Part shown: positions 1 through 7,216 of the stretch, one piece after another
How the letters are laid out: each line of letters begins with the position of its first letter
How positions within the stretch are numbered: position 1 is the first letter of the stretch
Notes under the pieces: generated by a model
Told to the model about the DNA's origin: nothing
The model's database searches: none
Seen by the model: the letters and a program-made list of their open reading frames with translations, nothing else
Source: JAYSRU01 sp043720875
GTDB lineage: Bacteria; Bacteroidota; Bacteroidia; Flavobacteriales_D; Crocinitomicaceae
Reading direction: 5' to 3'
Assembly: GCA_043720875.1 (NCBI GenBank)
Contig: JAYSRU010000187.1
Span: 1-10,807, forward strand
Length of the DNA stretch: 10,807 bases
Made by a program: the position numbers and the translations under genes

Positions 1-1509
1 ATCGTTCACATTTTTATCACTCGATTGCTTGTTCTTTAGTTCATTAATTAAACCTTTGATGCCCGGCAATAAATCGGATCCTTCGGCATGTAACAGTCCT
101 TCCAAGCTTTTAATGACATCATTTGTTAGCCCTTTTTTTATATCATTCTCTATGGCAAACTCTGTTAGAAAATTTTCTTGACTCTTCACTTTAAATTCTA
201 ATTGTCTTTCTTTCAGCATAAGCGATTCATTCGCAATATCCGAACGTAGTTTTCTATTTTTACTATTCTGAGTAATAAAATAAAAGGCCACAATAAAAAT
301 CACTATCGCCACAGTAGCGAAAAGCATAACTAATATTTTTTCTTGTCTTTCTAGCTTTATGGATTTCATTAGATTCTGAGAAGCCATTTTTTCACGGGCT
401 AACGATGATGCACCTTCGTTTAGTAAGAAATTAGAAACCAAGAGATTCATGTTGTCATTAGCGACATTTCTTTCTGTCTCTAATAATGCTCGTTCAACCT
501 TTAGTTGGTTAGCAATCATTGTTGCTTTAGCGAAGTTTTTTTCGTATTGCTCAATCTCTAGTTGTATCAGTAATATGTCCAATTTTGCTTGAGGTCCTAC
601 TCTATTCAAAAGAGCTGACAAACTCGCACTCACCTGCTTCGCGCTTTCTATTTCGTTCAGCTTCAGGTAAGTAGAAACCAACATTCCTTCCTGTTGATAC
701 CTTTTGGCTAGTTGCTGCTTTTCAATTTGATGCCGTGTATGTTTCTTGAGATATTCAAGCGCTATAGGATAATTTTTAAGTTGAAAATAACTCTCTCCAA
801 TATTCCCGTATATAAAATACATGAGATCAATTTTCTCTCCTTCGAAATTTGGGCTCCGCAGAGAGCGATTGCTGGAAATCAATTTCAAAGCCTCTTGAAA
901 TGTAATTATCGATTGTTTGTATTCTTTTTTGTATTGTTGGGCAATACCTAAATTATTGAGAGAAGATGAAACAGCGATATGGTCATTCAGCAACCTACTC
1001 GTGACCGATTGTGTTTTAAAATAATATAGAGCACTATCAATTTGGTTGACCTTTAAAAACATTGCACCAATACTATTCTGGGCAAAATAAACATCCAATT
1101 TATTTGAAGTTGATAGCCTGAGAATTGCTTTCTTTTTAAATTCAATGGCTAAACTGTATGCTCCTATCTCATCAAACAATTCTCCGAACGTCATGAAATA
1201 GACTTCATACTTTGCGCTATCGTTTACATTTACCTTTTTGGCTTGCAATAAAAAATATAATGCTTTGGAATATTCTTTTTCATGCACATGAGTTTGCCCT
1301 AAATTGAAATAGTGATAAATCAGGTCATTTTTTGAGAATTTCAGATACTCTGCTTCTGGAATAGCAATCGATTCGTGGTAAGCTTGTTTGTTTTTGCCCG
1401 TACGTAAAAGTTCCTGAATATTTGCAACCTTAACATTTTGACTATAAGCTATTTGGGAAGTAAATAAACAAGCAACAATTAAAGAAACAAAAGATGCAAA
1501 TGACTTCAT
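1..1509 (-). CDS. TPR-repeat membrane protein, probable signalling/transcriptional regulator (partial, C-terminus missing)
   Basis: The frame is open for 503 codons from an ATG at 1507-1509 to the left edge, so the C-terminus lies outside the window. Residues 1-23 look like a signal peptide ending near AYSQ. About five TPR-like helix pairs follow (roughly residues 68-100, 107-135, 146-175, 185-215 and 235-262; for example N-LG-A-Q-Y--EY--SI-TFQEALKL). Residues 392-413 form one strong membrane segment, followed by a charged, probably coiled-coil stretch. Residues near 444-475 (ENFLTEFAIENDIKK...) resemble the linker before the DNA-binding domain in Bacteroidetes TPR-LuxR-type regulators. A histidine kinase is the main alternative. 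The TPR part should lie in the periplasm and the C-terminus in the cytoplasm. The gene starts 52 bp after the valS stop on the same strand. Either read-through from valS or a weak promoter (near-consensus TTATTTTG, complement of 1539-1546) could drive it. The TPR, membrane and open-frame calls are firm; the regulator call is inference. Confidence 0.8.
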   Translation of the reverse strand, partial: MKSFASFVSLIVACLFTSQIAYSQNVKVANIQELLRTGKNKQAYHESIAIPEAEYLKFSKNDLIYHYFNLGQTHVHEKEYSKALYFLLQAKKVNVNDSAKYEVYFMTFGELFDEIGAYSLAIEFKKKAILRLSTSNKLDVYFAQNSIGAMFLKVNQIDSALYYFKTQSVTSRLLNDHIAVSSSLNNLGIAQQYKKEYKQSIITFQEALKLISSNRSLRSPNFEGEKIDLMYFIYGNIGESYFQLKNYPIALEYLKKHTRHQIEKQQLAKRYQQEGMLVSTYLKLNEIESAKQVSASLSALLNRVGPQAKLDILLIQLEIEQYEKNFAKATMIANQLKVERALLETERNVANDNMNLLVSNFLLNEGASSLAREKMASQNLMKSIKLERQEKILVMLFATVAIVIFIVAFYFITQNSKNRKLRSDIANESLMLKERQLEFKVKSQENFLTEFAIENDIKKGLTNDVIKSLEGLLHAEGSDLLPGIKGLINELKNKQSSDKNVND

Positions 1510-1561
1510 AGTAGTAAATAAATCAATCAGGTATTACTCAAAATAACAACATAATTGCCTA

Positions 1562-4180
1562 TTAAGCAAGCTTTTCTAATAGTACTGCGATTTTAGCTTC
1601 GGCATCACTGGCTTTTTTTCTTTCAGCCGCAATCACCGATTCTGGTGCACCTGCAACAAATTTTTCATTGCTAAGCTTACGATTTACACTTTCTAGAAAT
1701 CCTTTTAAATAGACTACTTCCTCTTGCATTTTCTCTTTTTCAGCACCAGCATCAACTTGTTCTCCAAAAGGCACATAATATTCGTTGGATTTTACCAGAA
1801 AACTAAATGCGTTACTTACTTTTTCATTGGCATTATCCATGCGTGACAGGTTGCCCAATTTAACGATTACCGCATCAAAATTAGTGTTGTAAGCTTCATT
1901 TTTCTTAATAAAAAGTTCCATTTTAACCTTCGTTGCAATGTTGTTTTTTTTGCGAATATTTCTTATCTGCGTAATAACTTCTTTGGCTTCTTCAAATTGA
2001 ATCAAATTATCGCCGTCGATAGCATTTAACACAGGCCATTTTGCAATTACTACGTCTTCTCCTTCTGCACGAGACCTTAGTAAATGCCATATTTCTTCAC
2101 TAATAAATGGCGTAAACGGTTGAATTATTCTCAATACATCTTCAAAAAACAGAATCGTTTGATTTAACGTTTCTTTATCTATCGGCTGTTCGTAACCTGG
2201 TTTAATGATCTCCAAATACGAAGAACAGAAATCATCCCAAATCAATTTATAACTCGCCATTAATGCTTCAGATATCTTGAATTTATCAAAACTTTGGTTG
2301 ATTTCCACTAAGGCTTCATTGAAACGGTTCTTGAACCAAACTATGCCTTGTTTCGAAGCATCAGGCTGTGGTATATCTCTAACTTCCCAAGCCGACACTA
2401 AGCGAAATGCATTCCAGATCTTATTTGAAAAGTTACGACCTTGTTCACATTGGCTAGTATCAAAAGGTAAATCGTTACCAGCCGGTGAAGAAATTAGTAT
2501 TCCAAGACGCACACCATCTGCCCCATATTTTTCAATAAGATCTAAGGGGTCTGGTGAATTGCCTAGTGATTTTGACATTTTACGACCTAACTTATCTCTT
2601 ACTATACCGGTGAAATAAACATTTTTAAATGGAGCCTCTCCTAAATATTCATAACCTGCCATTACCATTCTCGCCACCCAGAAAAACATTATCTCTGGAG
2701 CTGTTACCAAATCATTTGTTGGATAATAGTAATTAATCTCTTTATTGTTTGGATCTGTCAACCCTTTGAATACAGAGATAGGCCACAACCAACTTGAAAA
2801 CCAAGTATCTAAAACGTCTTCATCTTGTTTCAAGTCGCTTACAGAAATTGACCTCCCTGTTTTATCTGATGCAAGAATAATTGCCTCTTCTACTGTTTTA
2901 CAAACCACAAAATCATCAGCTCCAGAACCAAAATACCATGCGGGAATTTGATGTCCCCACCAAAGTTGCCTTGAGATGCACCAGTCCTTAATGTTTTCCA
3001 TCCAGTGGCGATACGTGTTTTTGAACTTTTCTGGATGAAACTGAATCGTACCGTCCATAACCGCATTTAACGCAGGTTCCGCCAATTCTTTCATCGAAAC
3101 AAACCATTGTAAAGATAAACGTGGTTCAATCACACAATCTGTGCGCTCAGAATAACCTACCTTATTTATATGATCTTCAACCTTTACTAAATACCCTTTC
3201 TCTTCAACCTCTTTAGCAATCTTTTTACGAACTTCAAAACGATCCATTCCTTCATAATGAAGTCCTTTTTCATTCAATAATCCACCATCAGTAAAAATAT
3301 CAATAGTTTCAAGCTTATGCTTCTTGCCTAAATCATAATCATTTACATCGTGCGCTGGTGTCACTTTTAAACAACCCGTTCCAAAGTCCATTTCAACGTA
3401 TTCATCCGCTATTATTGGAACAGATCTTCCTGAAATAGGAACTATTGCACGTTTACCAACTAGATGTTTGTAGCGCACGTCATCGGGATGAACGCAAATA
3501 GCCGAATCACCTAAAATTGTTTCAGGTCTTGTAGTAGCAATAACAATCCATGAATCTTCAGTTCCTTCAACTTTGTATCTTAAATTGAATAGTTTAGAAT
3601 TGACTTCTTTGAATAATACTTCTTCATCCGAAAGCGCTGTTTTAGCTTCAGGATCCCAATTTATCATGCGTATACCTCGGTAAATCTTCCCTTTTTTATG
3701 TAAATCAAGGAATACATCGATTACTGAATCTGAATAATCAGGATTCATCGTAAAGTCAGTTCTATCCCAATCGCAAGAAGCGCCAAGGTTTTTCAATTGA
3801 TCTAATATTATCCCACCATATTTATCCTTCCAATCAAATGCATGAGAAAGAAAATCTTTTCGAGATAAGTCAGATTTTTTAATGCCTTCAGCTCTCAGCT
3901 TCTGAACCACCTTAGCTTCTGTTGCAATGGAGGCATGATCTGTACCAGGTACCCAACAAGCATTTTTACCCAACATTCGGGCACGACGTACAAGAACATC
4001 TTGAATGGTATTGTTTAACATGTGCCCCATATGTAGTACTCCAGTTACGTTCGGTGGTGGTATCACAATTGTAAAGGGTTCACGTTCGTCAGGAAAAGAG
4101 TTAAAATATTTCTTTTCTAACCAATGTGCATACCATTTTTTTTCAACTGCTGATGCTTCGTATATTTTTGGAGTTTCCAT
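1562..4180 (-). CDS. valS: Valine--tRNA ligase (ValRS)
   Basis: Cytoplasmic class Ia aminoacyl-tRNA synthetase that charges tRNA-Val with valine using ATP and hydrolyses mischarged Thr-tRNA-Val. The protein has 872 residues, normal for Bacteroidetes ValRS. The HIGH-type motif is HMGH at residues 50-53, after PPPNVTG. The CP1 editing domain is marked by ATTRPETILGD (215-225) and TPAHDVNDYD (274-283). The KMSKS loop is at 534-538 (GRKMSKSLGNS). The anticodon-binding helical domain follows from about residue 610. A charged C-terminal coiled-coil arm (about 810-872), typical of bacterial ValRS, closes the protein. The start at 4178-4180 gives the expected short N-terminus (METPKIYEASAVEKKWYAHW). 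A TAnnTTTG promoter element lies about 25 nt upstream. No T-box or other leader fits in the short 5' region. All motifs expected are present and the gene appears intact. Confidence 0.98.
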   Translation of the reverse strand: METPKIYEASAVEKKWYAHWLEKKYFNSFPDEREPFTIVIPPPNVTGVLHMGHMLNNTIQDVLVRRARMLGKNACWVPGTDHASIATEAKVVQKLRAEGIKKSDLSRKDFLSHAFDWKDKYGGIILDQLKNLGASCDWDRTDFTMNPDYSDSVIDVFLDLHKKGKIYRGIRMINWDPEAKTALSDEEVLFKEVNSKLFNLRYKVEGTEDSWIVIATTRPETILGDSAICVHPDDVRYKHLVGKRAIVPISGRSVPIIADEYVEMDFGTGCLKVTPAHDVNDYDLGKKHKLETIDIFTDGGLLNEKGLHYEGMDRFEVRKKIAKEVEEKGYLVKVEDHINKVGYSERTDCVIEPRLSLQWFVSMKELAEPALNAVMDGTIQFHPEKFKNTYRHWMENIKDWCISRQLWWGHQIPAWYFGSGADDFVVCKTVEEAIILASDKTGRSISVSDLKQDEDVLDTWFSSWLWPISVFKGLTDPNNKEINYYYPTNDLVTAPEIMFFWVARMVMAGYEYLGEAPFKNVYFTGIVRDKLGRKMSKSLGNSPDPLDLIEKYGADGVRLGILISSPAGNDLPFDTSQCEQGRNFSNKIWNAFRLVSAWEVRDIPQPDASKQGIVWFKNRFNEALVEINQSFDKFKISEALMASYKLIWDDFCSSYLEIIKPGYEQPIDKETLNQTILFFEDVLRIIQPFTPFISEEIWHLLRSRAEGEDVVIAKWPVLNAIDGDNLIQFEEAKEVITQIRNIRKKNNIATKVKMELFIKKNEAYNTNFDAVIVKLGNLSRMDNANEKVSNAFSFLVKSNEYYVPFGEQVDAGAEKEKMQEEVVYLKGFLESVNRKLSNEKFVAGAPESVIAAERKKASDAEAKIAVLLEKLA

Positions 4181-4205
4181 TTGTTTTCTTCAATTATTGA
4201 TCGTA

Positions 4206-4213
4206 CAAAAGTA
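4206..4213 (-). promoter_or_regulatory. Predicted valS promoter, Bacteroidetes -7 element
   Basis: The minus strand reads TACTTTTG, an exact match to the Bacteroidetes primary sigma factor -7 consensus TAnnTTTG. It ends 25 nt before the valS ATG, implying a 5' leader of about 20 nt. No clear TTG/TTTG -33 element is visible at the usual spacing, so only the -7 element supports the call. Confidence 0.5.
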
Positions 4214-4380
4214 GCTATCAATTTTCGATTCTCATCCCTTTATTCAGGTTTTTATCAATGTTAATCATCGCTTTTGCATCTAGTTTACTATAATCTTGGA
4301 TTAAACTTCGAACTCTTATTTAGAAGCATTCTAGATATACCGTATTCAAGGTATTGTTCAATGCGTAGAATTACTATATT

Positions 4381-4415
4381 TTTGTAAGCGATATGTAAAA
4401 AAATATTTACCTTTG
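4381..4415 (+). promoter_or_regulatory. Predicted promoter of the porin-Rieske-imelysin-diheme operon
   Basis: A TTTG at 4381-4384 and a TACCTTTG at 4408-4415 match the Bacteroidetes -33 (TTTG) and -7 (TAnnTTTG) elements, with 23 bp between them, at the long end of the accepted range. The -7 element ends 16 nt before the ATG of the first gene, so the leader would be only about 10-15 nt. A GTAAA-N6-TTTAC inverted repeat (4395-4410) lies in the spacer and touches the -7 element, a position suited to a regulator site. Confidence 0.6.
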
Positions 4416-4431
4416 TCTAAAAATTTATTTA

Positions 4432-5661
4432 ATGAATACTAAAACAATTTTTATCACTGCCTTTACGCTTACATTGTTTTCCTTCAAGTCTCAAATATTG
4501 ACCAGAGAAGATTCCTTAGCAGCTGGATTGGTTCGAAACAACAATTCAACCGTTTTATCGGGATACGGCCAAGCGAAAGTAGAATACGATTTAAGAACAG
4601 GTACTGCGGTGGCTGACTTAACTAGAAACGTACTCTTTATTGGGCATAAGTTCAATAACAAAATCAGTCTTTTTTCTGAAATGGAGATTGAAAGTGCAAA
4701 GATTGTGGGAGGCTCACCTTCTGGAGAAATATCGATGGAGCAAGTTTTTATCAAATTCAATGGAAAAAGGAATAGCAATTATTTGGTCGCAGGTTTAATA
4801 ATTCCTAGAATCGGTATTATTAATGAGAATCACTTGCCTACAACATTTAATTCGAATGATCGCCCAATGGTAGAGCGACTTGTAATACCTGCAACGTGGA
4901 GAGAGCTTGGAATAGGTTACTATGGGGAGGTAAGGAAAATGCCAGGATTAAATTATTCGGCTACATTGACAAATGGCTTAAATGCTAAAGGTTTTACCGC
5001 TGGAGGAGTTTTAAGAGATGCCCGATTCGAAGGAAGTAATGCAACTGCTTCTAACATGGCTATTTCAGCAGCACTTCTTTATTATTTTAAAAGGTTTCGT
5101 TTTCAAACCTCCATGTATGTTGGTGGAAGTAATGGTGTAAGTAAAAGGGAAGCAGATAGTTTAGGTTTGGATTATGGAGCATTAGGTACACCAGTTGTAT
5201 TAAACGAGGTAAATATTCAATATAGCGGAAAGAAAGGATTTCAATTCAAAGCATTGGGTTCATACGTGTCAGTTAGTAATGCACAAGAAATTAACGCTGC
5301 CTTTGCTCAAAATGTACCCACAAGTCTTTACGGATATTATGTCGAATTAGGGTACAATCTACTGGCATCACGCGCAAAATTACAAGAAAAGAGTCTGGTG
5401 TTATTTGCACGATTTGAAGGTATGAATCTTAATAACACCATGTCATTGAATGGTGTATTTGATGATGCTCAAAAGAAACAATTCTTAACTGCAGGACTTC
5501 ATTTCCAACCTATCAAAGGTGTTTCTGTTAAGCTCGATTACACTTTCGCTTCAACTGGTAAAAGAAATGATCTTTTATACACCGTAAATCCTGCGCAGCC
5601 TGGTTTACCGTTTTATACAACAAATCAATTCGTGAATTTAGGAATCGGTTATAGCTTCTAA
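4432..5661 (+). CDS. Outer-membrane porin-like beta-barrel protein
   Basis: 409 residues. A short signal peptide (about residues 1-20, hydrophobic ITAFTLTLFSF) is followed by a protein made largely of alternating amphipathic strands. It ends in GIGYSF, with the C-terminal aromatic residue usual for outer-membrane barrels. The stretch at residues 119-160 (VAGLIIPRIGIINENHLPTT, then a RPMVERLVIP-TWRELGIG run) resembles the Bacteroidetes porins related to the phosphate-selective OprO/OprP group. The substrate cannot be read from the sequence. It is the first gene of a tight four-gene operon. Its TAA stop overlaps the ATG of the Rieske gene by one base (TAATG), which suggests coupled translation. 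From context it may let an iron-containing solute or another substrate of the periplasmic redox proteins through the outer membrane; that role is inference. The barrel call is firmer than the subfamily call. Confidence 0.8.
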   Translation: MNTKTIFITAFTLTLFSFKSQILTREDSLAAGLVRNNNSTVLSGYGQAKVEYDLRTGTAVADLTRNVLFIGHKFNNKISLFSEMEIESAKIVGGSPSGEISMEQVFIKFNGKRNSNYLVAGLIIPRIGIINENHLPTTFNSNDRPMVERLVIPATWRELGIGYYGEVRKMPGLNYSATLTNGLNAKGFTAGGVLRDARFEGSNATASNMAISAALLYYFKRFRFQTSMYVGGSNGVSKREADSLGLDYGALGTPVVLNEVNIQYSGKKGFQFKALGSYVSVSNAQEINAAFAQNVPTSLYGYYVELGYNLLASRAKLQEKSLVLFARFEGMNLNNTMSLNGVFDDAQKKQFLTAGLHFQPIKGVSVKLDYTFASTGKRNDLLYTVNPAQPGLPFYTTNQFVNLGIGYSF

Positions 5662-6116
5662 TGGAAAGAAGAACTTTTTTAAACAAAGCGTGTCTCGGTT
5701 GCGTTGGAATATTAGGTCTTGGTGTAGTCGCGGCTTCACTTCAATCTTGTGCTCCAATCCCATTTATCTTGTTAGAATCTAAATCAGAAGATGAAGTTAA
5801 AGTTTCTGAATCAGAATTCGTTGAGGATCAAAATTTGGTCATTCTGAAAAACAAAGAATGGGAAGCAGATGTGCTACTTGTTAAAATAATCGACAAAAAA
5901 ACTAAGAATATTACTTATAATGCTTTAAAGATGGAATGTACGCACAATCCAACGCCGTTGACAGCTACTAAACATGGCTTAAACTGCTCAACGCATGGTA
6001 GTTCATTTGATTTAGAAGGACAAGTAACGCTTCAGCCAGCCACGCAACCGCTTAAAAAATACCAAGTTACGATTGAAAACAAAATAATAAAAATTAATAT
6101 AACAACTAAAAAATAA
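5661..6116 (+). CDS. Rieske [2Fe-2S] protein, exported (Tat-like signal, probable lipoprotein)
   Basis: 151 residues, essentially one small Rieske domain. The cluster ligands are C93-T-H95 and C109-S-T-H112, with 13 residues between H95 and C109. They are followed by the usual GSSFDLEGQV and ATQPLKKYQV strands. The two Cys that form the disulfide in bc1/b6f-type Rieske proteins (CTHLGC and CPCH) are both replaced by Thr here (T98 and T111), so a lower-potential cluster is likely. The N-terminus RRTFLNK resembles a twin-arginine motif, which fits export of a folded Fe-S protein. The hydrophobic run ends in SLQSC (Cys30), a loose Bacteroidetes lipobox. The start codon overlaps the porin stop and the imelysin start is 5 bp after the stop. 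Likely role: a periplasmic electron carrier for its neighbours, possibly the di-heme enzyme. A ferredoxin component of a ring-hydroxylating dioxygenase is unlikely because such proteins are cytoplasmic and no oxygenase genes are near. Confidence 0.85.
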   Translation: MERRTFLNKACLGCVGILGLGVVAASLQSCAPIPFILLESKSEDEVKVSESEFVEDQNLVILKNKEWEADVLLVKIIDKKTKNITYNALKMECTHNPTPLTATKHGLNCSTHGSSFDLEGQVTLQPATQPLKKYQVTIENKIIKINITTKK

Positions 6117-6121
6117 TAACT

Positions 6122-7189
6122 ATGAAAATAATTGCAATACTAACATTAAGCTTGATTTTTGTCATTTCATGTAAGAAGACAGTGGCAAAGCCTGTTGTAG
6201 TAACTGATCAAGAACAATTAAAAAAAGATATATTAAGTAATTTATCATCTAACGTTATAAACCCATGTTATAGCGAGTTAATGCTGAGATCGGAAGAGTT
6301 ATATATGAGCATACAAGACTTTTCAACTGATCCTACTGATGCTAAGTTGCTTATCTGTAGAGACAAATGGAGAACCACCCGCAATTCTTGGGAGCGTTCA
6401 GAAGGTTTTTTGTTTGGGCCAGTTAGCGCTAACAACATAGATCCGCGTATAGATTCATGGCCTATAAATTACCTTGACATAGAAATGATTCTTGGAACAA
6501 CTACTACTTTGTCAACATCTTACGTTGATGGTCTTGAGGATGGATTGAAAGGATTTCACGTTATCGAATATTTACTTTGGGGTGCTGACGGAACTAAAGT
6601 GGCCTCCATATTTACTGTTCGAGAAAAGGAATTTCTCAATGCTTTAAGTTTTAACTTGAAAACTTTGTGCGCTGAAGTTAAAAATTCATGGGATCCGAGT
6701 GGTGTACAAAATTATACGTCACAGTTTAATAATGCTGGTAATGGGAGTTTATATTATACAACGCAGCTCCAAGTTTATGAAGAGGTTATTAATGCTATGA
6801 TTGGCATTTGCGACGAAGTAGGCACCGGCAAGATTGGGGAAACTTTTACGATGCAAGATCCATCATTAGAGGAGTCGCCTTTTGCTAAAAATTCGATAAC
6901 CGATTTTACAAATAATATGAAAAGTGTACAGCATATTTATTTGGGTCAATACAATGTTGATGGTTTAGGGATTGAAGACATTATTAGAAGTAATAACTCA
7001 TCTATGGATAGCCAAATTAAGTTTTTGATAAACAACGCCATTCTTTCGTTAAACAACATTACTGTAGACTTTGGGACTGCAATAACTACCCAAGGAGTAC
7101 AAGTTCAAAACAGTATTAATGCAATCGGATCGCTTAAATCTTATTTAGAAGATAGCGTGCTTCCGTTTACAAAAACATTAGTACAGTAA
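6122..7189 (+). CDS. Imelysin family (peptidase M75-like) lipoprotein, putative iron-binding
   Basis: 355 residues. The signal peptide ends in FVISC (Cys17), a lipoprotein signal; the following KK makes surface export unlikely, so it probably faces the periplasm. The imelysin signature GxHxxE is present as GFHVIE at 144-149, in the context HVIEYLLWG. Other family landmarks are NSWERSEGFLFGP (88-100), IDPRIDSWP (106-114) and ESPFAKNSITDF (251-262), followed by SVQHIYLG (268-275). Both helical halves of the fold therefore appear to be present. Known relatives include iron-regulated IrpA proteins and the M75 domain of EfeO. The family is thought to bind metal rather than act as a peptidase in most members. 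In this operon it is the best candidate for the iron-binding component. It lies 5 bp after the Rieske gene and 27 bp before the di-heme gene. Confidence 0.9.
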   Translation: MKIIAILTLSLIFVISCKKTVAKPVVVTDQEQLKKDILSNLSSNVINPCYSELMLRSEELYMSIQDFSTDPTDAKLLICRDKWRTTRNSWERSEGFLFGPVSANNIDPRIDSWPINYLDIEMILGTTTTLSTSYVDGLEDGLKGFHVIEYLLWGADGTKVASIFTVREKEFLNALSFNLKTLCAEVKNSWDPSGVQNYTSQFNNAGNGSLYYTTQLQVYEEVINAMIGICDEVGTGKIGETFTMQDPSLEESPFAKNSITDFTNNMKSVQHIYLGQYNVDGLGIEDIIRSNNSSMDSQIKFLINNAILSLNNITVDFGTAITTQGVQVQNSINAIGSLKSYLEDSVLPFTKTLVQ

Positions 7190-7216
7190 TTTTACATTCA
7201 AGAAAAAAATAATTTT

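Noticed and set aside
712..951. 79-codon plus-strand open frame
   Set aside because: It lies antisense inside the TPR protein gene, whose TPR and membrane patterns are clear; the product resembles nothing and has no start signal.
2277..2951. Plus-strand open frames antisense to valS (2277-2618 and 2745-2951)
   Set aside because: Both are shadows of the well-conserved ValRS coding sequence.
4005..4214. Plus-strand open frame spanning the valS start and its promoter
   Set aside because: It is antisense to the conserved ValRS N-terminus with the HMGH motif; no independent support.
4491..4778. Minus-strand open frame inside the porin gene
   Set aside because: Antisense shadow of the barrel protein; no homology or promoter.
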